A stretch of 64,000 nt of DNA from Polaribacter marinus. Lineage in GTDB: Bacteria > Bacteroidota > Bacteroidia > Flavobacteriales > Flavobacteriaceae. Where the stretch lies: the NCBI RefSeq assembly GCF_022662535.1, contig NZ_JAKQYM010000001.1:667211-731210 (forward strand), in the 5' to 3' direction. The position numbers were made by a program, and so were the translations under genes. The notes under the pieces are model-generated. The model saw only the letters and a list, made by a program, of their open reading frames with translations. It ran no database searches and had not been told where the DNA came from. Of the stretch, positions 9,040-17,927 are shown one piece after another (the first letter of the stretch is position 1; each line of letters begins with the position of its first letter).

Positions 9040-10335
9040 TTATTTAGATTTGTACTTATTAGAGTAACGTTTCCAAAGTTCTGTTTGATGTGATTCTAAA
9101 CTAATTTTTCTTCCTTGAATAAAGGCGTGGGTTAAAATATTAGTTCGCATATCTAAAGCATCTCCTTCTGAAATAAACAATGTTGCATCTTTACCAACTT
9201 CTAAAGAGCCTACAAAAGAATCTACTCCTAAAATTTTTGCTGTATTTAGGGTGATTAATTGCAAAGCAACCTCTTTATCTAAACCAAATGCAGCAAAAGT
9301 TCCTGCATAAAAAGGTATATTTCTTGTGTTCATTCTTTCCATTTGACCTTCCATTCCTAAACTAACTAAAATACCTTTATCAGTTAAAACTTTTGCGATT
9401 GTGTATGTATAGTCATAAGCATCATCTTCGCTATTTGGATTTCTGTGAGGTCTTTCTAAAATAACTGGAACATTATTTTTTACTAATAAATCTGCTATTT
9501 TTTCAGCACCTTCACCGTGAACAACAACAAGATTTTGAATACCTAATTCTTTACTAATTGTAATAGCGTCGGTAATTTCTTTTTGCCCATTTACATGAAG
9601 GAATAATTTTTGAGAACCATTAAATAAACCTTTGGTTGCTTCAAATGGAAGGTTTTTTATAGTTTTATTTCCTTCCAAATAATTTTTAGCATTTAAAAAA
9701 TAAGATTTAATTTCATCTATTTTTCCAGCATATTTACTATCAGGTTTTAATCCTGCATCTTCTCCTAACCACCATCTTCCGCGAGTAAAACTACTTGGCC
9801 AATTTAAATGAATAGCATCATCTGTTTTAATGACAGCATCTTCCCAGTTCCATGCATCTAATTGCATAACAGATGAAGTTCCAGAAATGGTTCCTCCTCT
9901 TGGAGTAATTTGTGCCATTAATACACCATTAGGACGCATAGATTCTATAACTTTACTTTCTGCATTATAAGCAATTAAACTTCTTATGTGCGGATTCATA
10001 CTTCCTATTTCATCCTCATCGTCACTTGCTTTAACGGCATCTATTTCTACCAAGCCTAAAGTTGCATTTGCAGCAATAAAACCTGGATATACGTGTTTAC
10101 CTGTAGCATTAATAATGGTTCCTTGTCTTGCAATTTTTAGCATTGCGCTACCTACAAAAGTAATTTTACCTTTACTAAACATAATAAGGCTATTTTCTAT
10201 TACTTTTCCGTTTCCTAAATGTGCCGTTGCTCCTTCAATAGTAAAATCTGTTGTTTGTTTATCTGCTGGAGTTTGTTGTGCTGCGATGTTTCCTACAATG
10301 AAGAAAAACATCAAACTATATATTATTTTTTTCAT
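9040..10335 (-). CDS. Secreted amidohydrolase-fold protein, metal ligands apparently lost
   Basis: 431 residues with a signal peptide ending near GNIAAQ. Composite amidohydrolase layout: N-terminal beta-sandwich strand (TIEGATAHLGNGKVIENSL), barrel, and C-terminal return segment ILGVDSFVGSLEVGKDATL, typical of imidazolonepropionase-like enzymes. At the first barrel strand, where HxH normally binds zinc, it reads GKHVYPGFIAANATLG, with no His. It starts 5 bp after the stop of the upstream 982-residue homologue, so the two are an operon and may act as partners. Confidence 0.8.
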   Translation of the reverse strand: MKKIIYSLMFFFIVGNIAAQQTPADKQTTDFTIEGATAHLGNGKVIENSLIMFSKGKITFVGSAMLKIARQGTIINATGKHVYPGFIAANATLGLVEIDAVKASDDEDEIGSMNPHIRSLIAYNAESKVIESMRPNGVLMAQITPRGGTISGTSSVMQLDAWNWEDAVIKTDDAIHLNWPSSFTRGRWWLGEDAGLKPDSKYAGKIDEIKSYFLNAKNYLEGNKTIKNLPFEATKGLFNGSQKLFLHVNGQKEITDAITISKELGIQNLVVVHGEGAEKIADLLVKNNVPVILERPHRNPNSEDDAYDYTYTIAKVLTDKGILVSLGMEGQMERMNTRNIPFYAGTFAAFGLDKEVALQLITLNTAKILGVDSFVGSLEVGKDATLFISEGDALDMRTNILTHAFIQGRKISLESHQTELWKRYSNKYKSK

Positions 10336-10340
10336 TATTA

Positions 10341-13289
10341 TTAGTTATTAAGTTCTTCTAAAGTATCACAGTGAAAGTTTCTATCTTTTCTTTTCATAGG
10401 AACTTGAGTTTTTCCTCCGCCCATTTTTTCGTTAAGCATCATGGTAATTAGTTTACTTTTTTCTTGCTTGATAGCTTCACGTTTTTTCTTGTCTTCGTTT
10501 TTGTCAAAGAAAATCTTTCCATCAATAATTGTTTTTTCTACCTTAGAATAAATAGACATTGGATGATGACTCCATAAAACGACATCTGCATCTTTACCTT
10601 CTTTAATGCTTCCAACTTTATCATCAATATGTAATAGTTTAGCAGGATTAATTGTAACCATTTTCCAAGCTTCTAATTCAGAAACACCACCATATTTTAC
10701 AATCTTAGCAGCTTCTTGGTTTAGACGTCTAGACATTTCTCTATCATCAGAATTAATAGCAACCGTAATTCCTACATTGTGCATAATTGAAGCATTGTAT
10801 GGAATAGCATCATTTACTTCGTATTTGTATGCCCACCAATCTGAAAAAGTTGAACCTCCAATACCTCGATCTTTCATTTTGTCAGCCACTTTATAGCCTT
10901 CTAAAATATGTGTAAAAGTATTTATTTTAAAGCCCATTTTATCAGCAACATTCATTAACATGTTAATTTCTGATTGTACGTAAGAATGACAAGAAATAAA
11001 ACGCTCTCCGTTTAAAATTTCGACTAAAGTTTCCATTTCAGCGTCTTCTCTATAGGGTTTTCCACTGTTTTTTATGGCTTTATATTCTTGTGCTCTTGTA
11101 AAATAATCTGTAAACATTTGTTCTACCCCCATTCTTGTTTGTGGAAAACGTGTTCCGTTTGCGCTTCGTGATTGTTTTACATTTTCACCCAAAGCAAATT
11201 TGATAAACTTAGGAGAATTGTCATAAATCATTTCATCAGCATTTTCTCCCCATTTTAGTTTGATGATGGCAGAACGACCTCCAATAGGATTTGCAGAACC
11301 ATGTAAGATTTGAGATGTTGTTGTTCCTCCAGAAATATTTCTATAAATATTAATATCATTTGGATCGATAACATCTTCCATAGTAACTTCTGCAGATGAG
11401 TTTTGAGCCCCTTCATTTACGGCAGATGCTGCAATGTGTGAATGTTCATCTACAATTCCTGCAGTTAAATGTTTGCCGGTTCCGTCTATTTCTTTAGCTC
11501 CTCTTGCTTTAAGGTTTTTACCAATTTTAAAAATTTTCCCATTTTTTAAAAGAACGTCAGTATTTTTTAATATACCTTCTTTTTCACTTGTCCAAACAGT
11601 TGCATTTTTTATTAGGATTGTTTCTGTTTTTGGTTGTGTATAGTTTCCAAAACCAATATTAGGATAACTTACAGGTAAAACAGTAATAGTTTTATCTGCT
11701 GATTTCTTTTTAGATTTCTTATTAGCAGTTTTTTTTGCTTTTTTACTTGCAGTCCAAGAAGTTTCATTTCCTTGTGTGTCAAAAGCAGTCCCTTTAATAA
11801 AGTTTGAAGTTGCTAAAGCTTTACCTAACATTCTAGTATAATTACTTTCTTCATTTATGATAATTGAAACCCAGTCATCTTTAAAAGAAAATTTAGATTT
11901 TATTTTTTTATCACCTAATTTTAATGTTCCAATTTGTTTAGCTCCTTTTCCTGTAATTGATAAGTTGTAATTTTTATCATTTACAGATAAAACATAATCA
12001 CCAGTAATATCTTTAATATTCATATCATTAATGACATTTCTGTTTCCTTGAACCCAATTTTCATGTATTGTTGTTTTTGCATCAAAAACATCTCCAGAAG
12101 TAATAATAAAGTTAGCGTAACTACCATTATTTAAGTTTCCAATAGTACTGTTCCCTATAATATTTGCAGGAATTGTTGTTAAAGCCGCTAAAGCTTTTTC
12201 TTTGTCAAATCCATACTTTATAGCTTTTTGTAAGTTTTTATGAAAAGATTTCACTGATTTCAACTTATAAGTAGTCAGAGCAAAGTTTATATTGTTCTTA
12301 GCAAGTACACTTAAATTAGAAGGTTCTTGATTCCATTTTCGCATATCTCTTAAGCTTATGTTTTGTGCTAAAAGAGGATTTGAAACATCATATGCATTGC
12401 TAAAATTAATAGGAATAATAAAATTTGCGTTGGTAGCTTTAATATCGGATATTCTTTCATATTCATCTCCACTACCTACAATGGTATATTGAATACCAAA
12501 TTCATCACCAACTTTATCTGCTCTTAAAGCATCTAATAAATTACCTGTTTCAAAAATTTGTACTAAATTTTTATTCTTATTTAGTGCTTCTAAAGCCAAG
12601 TCTTTATTTTTCATGTTACCCTTTGCGTACCAATCTGCATCATTGTAAACCTGACGTAATAAAGCCATAGCACCCATTCTAGAGCTTGGGTAAGCCTGTC
12701 TAGATTTTGCGCTTTTAGAGAATGATAAATATTGAGCAGACTTGGTATCTAAAATTCCAGAAGAAGTTGAATTTAAAGTAACTAACAAACCATTTCCTCG
12801 AATAATTCCGTCGTGTAAATGTGTGTTTACAACACCAAAGCCAGCACTTAACAAATCTTTTGCTTTTCTAGGATCAAATTTAAAATCGTTTAAAGGATCT
12901 GTGTCTGGTCTAATATGATCATTCCAATAATATCCTTTACGACTTGCTTCGTATTGTGCCACTCTACCACGCGATTGTCTTTTGGGTTTTTGAATACCAA
13001 AATCAGAATAGACATCAATAAAAGATGGGTAAATTGTTTTTCCAGAAAGGTCTACAATCTTTGTGCCTTTAGGGATATTTACAGATTTACCAACATTAAT
13101 AACTTTACCATCTTTAATTAGTAAAGTTCCTTTTTTGATAACTTTTTGAGGAGTTACGTAAATTGTAGCATTTATTAAGGCTACAGTTGTGTTTTGTGTT
13201 GTTTTTACTCCACTATCTGTTGGGAAATAATCTTGCGCCTGTATGACAGAAATCGACAAGAAAAAGAGTAAGAATAATAGTTTTTTCAT
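10341..13289 (-). CDS. Secreted tandem amidohydrolase: degenerate N half, intact C half
   Basis: 982 residues with a signal peptide. Two amidohydrolase-like halves are joined by a very Lys-rich linker near residues 510-535. The N half keeps the fold start (GKTIYPSFIDVYSDFG) but the HxH zinc ligands are replaced. The C half, from about residue 550, has GKHLTAGIVDEHSHIAAS (HxH), SCHSYVQSE and FTHILEGYK (later His ligands) and AINSDD (the metal-binding Asp), so it should be the working hydrolase. Substrate unknown; peptide or cyclic amide hydrolysis in the periplasm or outside is likely. Similar pairs of large and small paralogues are familiar in Flavobacteriaceae. Confidence 0.85.
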   Translation of the reverse strand: MKKLLFLLFFLSISVIQAQDYFPTDSGVKTTQNTTVALINATIYVTPQKVIKKGTLLIKDGKVINVGKSVNIPKGTKIVDLSGKTIYPSFIDVYSDFGIQKPKRQSRGRVAQYEASRKGYYWNDHIRPDTDPLNDFKFDPRKAKDLLSAGFGVVNTHLHDGIIRGNGLLVTLNSTSSGILDTKSAQYLSFSKSAKSRQAYPSSRMGAMALLRQVYNDADWYAKGNMKNKDLALEALNKNKNLVQIFETGNLLDALRADKVGDEFGIQYTIVGSGDEYERISDIKATNANFIIPINFSNAYDVSNPLLAQNISLRDMRKWNQEPSNLSVLAKNNINFALTTYKLKSVKSFHKNLQKAIKYGFDKEKALAALTTIPANIIGNSTIGNLNNGSYANFIITSGDVFDAKTTIHENWVQGNRNVINDMNIKDITGDYVLSVNDKNYNLSITGKGAKQIGTLKLGDKKIKSKFSFKDDWVSIIINEESNYTRMLGKALATSNFIKGTAFDTQGNETSWTASKKAKKTANKKSKKKSADKTITVLPVSYPNIGFGNYTQPKTETILIKNATVWTSEKEGILKNTDVLLKNGKIFKIGKNLKARGAKEIDGTGKHLTAGIVDEHSHIAASAVNEGAQNSSAEVTMEDVIDPNDINIYRNISGGTTTSQILHGSANPIGGRSAIIKLKWGENADEMIYDNSPKFIKFALGENVKQSRSANGTRFPQTRMGVEQMFTDYFTRAQEYKAIKNSGKPYREDAEMETLVEILNGERFISCHSYVQSEINMLMNVADKMGFKINTFTHILEGYKVADKMKDRGIGGSTFSDWWAYKYEVNDAIPYNASIMHNVGITVAINSDDREMSRRLNQEAAKIVKYGGVSELEAWKMVTINPAKLLHIDDKVGSIKEGKDADVVLWSHHPMSIYSKVEKTIIDGKIFFDKNEDKKKREAIKQEKSKLITMMLNEKMGGGKTQVPMKRKDRNFHCDTLEELNN

Positions 13290-13379
13290 GTAGTTTGAAT
13301 TATTTGATAAGCTATAAATTTATTGATACCCTTTTTATAAAATGATAAATCAGATCACTTTAACATAATTTTAAGAAAA

Positions 13380-14456
13380 TTAAAGTGCTTCTAAATTGTT
13401 GAAATAAGAAATAAGTAGATCCACAACATAATTATAAGACTGTACCCCCTTGTCTTGTTTATTCGCTTTTAAATAAACGTTATATCCTTTTTTTATAACA
13501 GGTTCAAAGGGATTTTTATATTGTTGCCAAAAATGATAACTCGCATTAAAATCTTTTGCAATTCCTTTATGTACTGTTCTCCATAGTTCTTGCGATAAAT
13601 TTTTATCTCGTTTTCTAATTTCTGAAATACAATATCCAAAAGCCATTCTATAACTAGCGTATTTAAAATAGATGTCATCATTATAATTCGCGGCTAAAAA
13701 ACCTACAAAATTGGCTTCGTTTTCTGCTGCAAAACCAATTTGATGTGCCATCTCATGACAAGTAGTTGTTGGGTAATTTGTTTTTGGAATCCTTTTGTTT
13801 ACTTGTGCTTCTCCTGTTAACGGATTTAAATAACCAGCAGTTCCATTATAGGTTTGTAATAGGCTCATTAAAGAACTTTTAATAGAAGGATGTTGGTATT
13901 TTAATTGTGGAAAGTCTTTTGATAAATTATCATATCCAGAAACCGCCATTTTGTACATTTCTTTTTGTGAATATGGATTTTCAACCTTTAAACTGTCATT
14001 TTTTGTGATGTTTAATTGATAATAATTGAGTTTTTTAATAATGTGTTGGGTAACTTTTAATAGTTGTTCTGTAGTATATTTTTGTTGTTGATACTTTAAA
14101 TTTTTAGACAAGGGTTCTCTGTAATAATTTAATCCCCAAAAAAAATAAAAACAAAAATAGAGCATAGATAGAACTGCTGTAAAGTGAATGATTTTAGAAA
14201 TAAAATGTTTGAACTTGGTTTTTATCAACCTAAATAAAAAACGAAAAAAAATAAAGAAAAGAAAAGCCAAGATAAGATCTCCAACCGAAAAAGGAATCCA
14301 CCCCAAAATTATTCTAAAAAAAGAAGAAATGTATGGGTAGATACCGTTGGAATAATATTGTTCAATAAATGCAGGCTTGTTGGCTAATATTTGTATTGCT
14401 ATTATCTGTATGGGCAAAAAAATAGCTAGTATAATATGTTTTTTTTTGAGTTTCAA
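13380..14456 (-). CDS. DUF3810 membrane protein with HExxH motif
   Basis: 358 residues. Three hydrophobic segments in the first 110 residues (including IILAIFLPIQIIAIQIL and DLILAFLFFIFFRFLF) anchor it in the membrane; the rest is a soluble domain with TTTCHEMAHQIGFAAENEAN, a zincin-like HExxH followed by a conserved Glu-rich stretch. This fits the DUF3810 family of Bacteroidota, whose activity is not established. Transcribed away from dnaB. Confidence 0.82.
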   Translation of the reverse strand: MKLKKKHIILAIFLPIQIIAIQILANKPAFIEQYYSNGIYPYISSFFRIILGWIPFSVGDLILAFLFFIFFRFLFRLIKTKFKHFISKIIHFTAVLSMLYFCFYFFWGLNYYREPLSKNLKYQQQKYTTEQLLKVTQHIIKKLNYYQLNITKNDSLKVENPYSQKEMYKMAVSGYDNLSKDFPQLKYQHPSIKSSLMSLLQTYNGTAGYLNPLTGEAQVNKRIPKTNYPTTTCHEMAHQIGFAAENEANFVGFLAANYNDDIYFKYASYRMAFGYCISEIRKRDKNLSQELWRTVHKGIAKDFNASYHFWQQYKNPFEPVIKKGYNVYLKANKQDKGVQSYNYVVDLLISYFNNLEAL

Positions 14457-14657
14457 ATAATAGAATTAGTGTAAAATTTGTGTTTTTTCTTCTCTTTAAA
14501 AAAAAGAAATTGTATTTTTAAAAATGTAATTTAATGGTAAAAATAACATTTCATTTTGGAAGTTGACTGGTTATTAACAAGATAATAACATTTTTGTTTA
14601 CAATAAATGTTTACAAATTAAAGTTGTATTTTAGAAAGAGCTTTCAACCTAAAAAAG

Positions 14658-14665
14658 TACATTTG
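14658..14665 (+). promoter_or_regulatory. Candidate -7 promoter element directly before dnaB
   Basis: TACATTTG matches TAnnTTTG and ends five bases before the dnaB ATG at 14671, so transcription from here would start at or next to the start codon (leaderless). No convincing -33 TTTG. A direct repeat TGTTTACA (14595-14602 and 14609-14616) lies upstream. Confidence 0.4.
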
Positions 14666-14670
14666 TGTTC

Positions 14671-16188
14671 ATGGAAAAAACGACTACTTTAGCAGGTAAA
14701 AAGATAGATAAATCAAGATTAATTAGTCTTGAAAAAGGGAAAATTCCACCACAAGCAGTAGAATTAGAAGAAGCTGTATTGGGTGCAATGATGATTGATA
14801 AAAAAGGAATTGATGATGTAATTGATATTTTAAGTTCTGATGCTTTTTATGATCAAAAACATCAAGAAATTTATGCAGCAATTTATGAATTATTTCAAAA
14901 TTCAGAACCAATTGACCTTTTAACGGTTTCTAATTTGTTAAAAAAGAACGGAAAATTAGAATTTGTAGGGGGAGATTTCTTTTTAATTCGTTTGACTCAA
15001 AAAGTAGCTTCTTCTGCACATATTGAGTTTCATGCTAGAATTATTTTACAAAAATATATCCAACGTAAGTTGATTTCAATTTCATCAGAAATTATAGAAA
15101 ATGCCTATGATGAGGGTACTGACGTTTTTGATTTACTAGACGATGCAGAGGCAAAACTTTTTGAAGTTACTCAAGGGAATTTAAAGAAGAGTTCAGAAGA
15201 TGCTGGGTCTTTGGTAAAACAAGCCTTAAAAAAGATACAAGAAATTGGGAATCAAGAAGGAATGTCTGGTTTACAAACAGGTTTTACCAAATTAGATGCT
15301 TTAACTTCTGGTTGGCAGCCATCCGATTTAGTGATTATTGCAGCACGTCCTGGTATGGGTAAAACAGCCTTTGTGATTTCTATGGCAAAAAATATGGCAA
15401 TTGATTTTAATCATGGTGTTGCTGTGTTTTCATTAGAGATGTCTTCCGTTCAGCTAATTACACGTATGATTTCTTCTGAAACTGGATTAACTTCAGAAAA
15501 ATTAAGAAAAGGAAATTTAGAACCCCATGAATGGGAACAATTAAATGTAAAAGTTAAGAAATTATCTGATGCACCTATTTTTATTGATGACACTCCTTCA
15601 CTTTCTATTTTCGATTTACGAGCAAAAGCAAGAAGATTGGTTTCTCAACATAATGTTAGAATTATTGTAATTGATTATTTACAATTGATGACAGCAGGTG
15701 GTAAGGCTGGTGGAAATCGAGAACAAGAAATCTCTATGATTTCTCGAAACTTAAAAGCATTAGCAAAAGAATTAGAAGTTCCTGTAATTGCACTTTCACA
15801 ATTATCTCGTGCCGTAGAAACTCGTGGAGGATCTAAAAGACCTTTATTATCTGATTTACGTGAATCTGGAGCCATTGAACAAGATGCAGATATTGTATCG
15901 TTTATTTTCCGTCCAGAATATTATGGAATGACAGAATGGGATGATGATGAACATACACCATGTGAAGGCCAAGGTGAATTTATTGTTGCAAAACATAGAA
16001 ATGGTGGATTGGATAATATTCGTTTGAAATTTACAGGGCATTTAGCAAAATTTTCTGATTTAGAAGAAGGTTTTAGTTCAGAGTTCCAATCTTCTATGAA
16101 TGCAGATTTCCCTGAAGATCCTTTTGCTGGTCAAGGAGGAATAGATCCAAAAGATGCTTTTGGAGGTGATGATGATGTTCCTTTTTAA
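14671..16188 (+). CDS. dnaB: Replicative DNA helicase DnaB
   Basis: Hexameric helicase that unwinds DNA at the replication fork. 505 residues from the ATG at 14671; an in-frame GTG two codons earlier is less likely. N-terminal primase-interacting domain (PPQAVELEEAVLGAMM) followed by the RecA-like ATPase with Walker A ARPGMGKT near residue 225, Walker B VIDYLQLM and the arginine-finger region. No intein. The acidic tail (GGDDDVPF) is common in the family. Followed by its own terminator. Confidence 0.97.
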   Translation: MEKTTTLAGKKIDKSRLISLEKGKIPPQAVELEEAVLGAMMIDKKGIDDVIDILSSDAFYDQKHQEIYAAIYELFQNSEPIDLLTVSNLLKKNGKLEFVGGDFFLIRLTQKVASSAHIEFHARIILQKYIQRKLISISSEIIENAYDEGTDVFDLLDDAEAKLFEVTQGNLKKSSEDAGSLVKQALKKIQEIGNQEGMSGLQTGFTKLDALTSGWQPSDLVIIAARPGMGKTAFVISMAKNMAIDFNHGVAVFSLEMSSVQLITRMISSETGLTSEKLRKGNLEPHEWEQLNVKVKKLSDAPIFIDDTPSLSIFDLRAKARRLVSQHNVRIIVIDYLQLMTAGGKAGGNREQEISMISRNLKALAKELEVPVIALSQLSRAVETRGGSKRPLLSDLRESGAIEQDADIVSFIFRPEYYGMTEWDDDEHTPCEGQGEFIVAKHRNGGLDNIRLKFTGHLAKFSDLEEGFSSEFQSSMNADFPEDPFAGQGGIDPKDAFGGDDDVPF

Positions 16189-16213
16189 GATTAAAATATT
16201 TATAAAATCACAG

Positions 16214-16256
16214 AAATACACAATTGCTTCATCGTAATTGTGTATTTTAGTTTTTT
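16214..16256 (+). terminator. Rho-independent terminator after dnaB
   Basis: Perfect 12-bp stem AAATACACAATT / AATTGTGTATTT with a 10-base loop, followed by a T-rich run ending in TTTTTT. Confidence 0.8.
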
Positions 16257-16275
16257 AGAAATAAATAATTAATAG

Positions 16276-16482
16276 ATGGAATTTCTTTTTGGTATACTTG
16301 TTTTGTTGATATATCTATCTATTTTTTATTTTGGATATAAAAAGGATTATCAAAGAAACCCTAAAGTGTTTCTAAAAACGATTGTAGGAATGCCAATTGG
16401 CTTTATTTGCAATGTATTTGGTTTTAGTTTTTTAGATGAAAAGATAAAAACATGGACGAAAAAAAATAAAAAAAATGTTTAG
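16276..16482 (+). CDS. Small membrane protein of unknown function
   Basis: 68 residues with one N-terminal transmembrane segment (LFGILVLLIYLSIFYFGY), a central hydrophobic stretch (GMPIGFICNVFGFSFL) and a Lys-rich tail. No family recognised. Its 3' end overlaps the next gene by 8 bp, which implies translational coupling. Confidence 0.65.
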   Translation: MEFLFGILVLLIYLSIFYFGYKKDYQRNPKVFLKTIVGMPIGFICNVFGFSFLDEKIKTWTKKNKKNV

Positions 16483-17737
16483 AAAAGTTTTTTTACTGAT
16501 TTCAATTATATTTTTCACAAATTCAATCTGTGCATCTTTTATTTATGTCCCAATGAATCATGACAATCAGAAAAATCATTTAAAAGCTTACGGAATAGTT
16601 TATTATTCTTTAGAAGTCGGTTTAAAATCAAAATGGTTACTAAATTATGATGGAGGTGCATTTCTTATTGAAAACAATAAAATTGTAGAAAATGAATGTA
16701 AAATTCGTGGAGTTTCTTATCAAGTAATTTCAGATGCGAAAGCTCAACTTATTTTACAAGAAATAGCATCACCTTCGTCAAATCAAGATGCGGTTACTTT
16801 AGAGAAAGCGCCAAAAATTGCTGTGTATTCTCCAAAAGATAAAATGCCTTGGGATGATGCCGTTACTATGGTCTTAACTTATGCAGAAATTCCTTTTGAT
16901 GTTATCTATGATAAAGAAGTATTAGCAGATAAACTTCTTTTATATGAGTGGCTGCATTTACACCACGAAGATTTTACGGGGCAATATGGGAAGTTTTATG
17001 GAGCATTTAGAACAGCTCCATGGTATATAGAAGGAAAAAAAAGAGCAGAAAAATTAGCTACAGTACTTGGCTTTTCTAAGGTTTCTGAAGAAAAATTGGC
17101 AGTTGCAAAAAAAATAAGAGATTATGTAATTGGTGGTGGATTTATGTTTGCCATGTGTTCTGCAACGGATAGTTTTGATATTGCACTGTCTGCTGAAGGA
17201 ATAGATATTGCCGAAGCAATGTTTGATGGTGATGCTTCAGAACCTAATTATCAATCTAAAATAAATTTTAATAAAACTTTTGCCTTTAAAGATTTTGAAC
17301 TAGTAAGAAGTCCAACTACATATGAATTTTCTTCTATTGATATGACTAGAAAACGTAGAATTCCAAAAACTTCAGATTATTTTTCTTTGGGAGAGTTTTC
17401 TGCAAAATGGGACCCTGTGCCAACAATGTTAACTCAAAATCATACAACTTTGGTAAAAGGGTTTATGGGACAAACTACTTCTTTTGATAGAAATACAATA
17501 AAATCCAATGTACTGGTTTTAGCAGAAAACAAAACCAATAGAGAAGCACGTTATATTCATGGAACCAAAGGAAAAGGAATGTTTACTTTTTATGGTGGTC
17601 ATGATCCGGAAGATTATACACATAGAGTAGGGGATCCTAAAACAGAGTTAGATCTACATCCTACTTCACCAGGCTATCGCTTAATATTAAACAATGTGTT
17701 GTTTCCAGCAGCAAAAAAGAAGAAACAAAAAACATAA
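16475..17737 (+). CDS. Secreted class I glutamine amidotransferase-like protein
   Basis: 420 residues with a signal peptide (LLISIIFFTNSICA). Homologues in Flavobacteriaceae are, from memory, often labelled asparagine synthetase B, but neither the N-terminal nucleophile Cys glutaminase nor the synthetase domain is present. The middle instead has a flavodoxin-like GATase1 arrangement: KIAVYSPKDKMPWDDAVTM, then IGGGFMFAMCSATDSFD in the position of the nucleophile elbow (Cys in AMCSATD), and FTFYGGHDPEDYTH near the end. Acts outside the cytoplasm; activity unknown. Confidence 0.65.
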   Translation: MFRKVFLLISIIFFTNSICASFIYVPMNHDNQKNHLKAYGIVYYSLEVGLKSKWLLNYDGGAFLIENNKIVENECKIRGVSYQVISDAKAQLILQEIASPSSNQDAVTLEKAPKIAVYSPKDKMPWDDAVTMVLTYAEIPFDVIYDKEVLADKLLLYEWLHLHHEDFTGQYGKFYGAFRTAPWYIEGKKRAEKLATVLGFSKVSEEKLAVAKKIRDYVIGGGFMFAMCSATDSFDIALSAEGIDIAEAMFDGDASEPNYQSKINFNKTFAFKDFELVRSPTTYEFSSIDMTRKRRIPKTSDYFSLGEFSAKWDPVPTMLTQNHTTLVKGFMGQTTSFDRNTIKSNVLVLAENKTNREARYIHGTKGKGMFTFYGGHDPEDYTHRVGDPKTELDLHPTSPGYRLILNNVLFPAAKKKKQKT

Positions 17738-17811
17738 TTTTGAATTCATCAAATAGAAGTTTTTATCTTTTAATTGTACTTACCAATCTAAAATAAAAGA
17801 AAGTGAAAAAG

Positions 17812-17861
17812 AAAGCTTTTTATGAGAAATCTAATTTTAATTGTTAATAAAGCTTTTTTTT
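17812..17861 (+). terminator. Possible terminator
   Basis: AAAGCTTTTTAT can pair imperfectly with ATAAAGCTTT about 30 bases later and is followed by eight T. The stem is imperfect and the loop large. Confidence 0.35.
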
Positions 17862-17874
17862 GCTCATAAATAAT

Positions 17875-17906
17875 CTTGTTAATTGCTATTAAAAAAATTA
17901 CTTTTG
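17875..17906 (+). promoter_or_regulatory. Promoter of the transketolase gene
   Basis: CTTG at 17875-17878 and TACTTTTG at 17899-17906 are 20 bases apart, a good fit to the Bacteroidota -33/-7 pattern. The ATG is 21 bases downstream of the -7 element. Confidence 0.55.
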
Positions 17907-17927
17907 TCAACAAATTAAAATAACAAA

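Noticed and set aside
16475..17737. Asparagine synthetase B
   Set aside because: No N-terminal Cys glutaminase and no ATP pyrophosphatase synthetase domain; a signal peptide is present instead.
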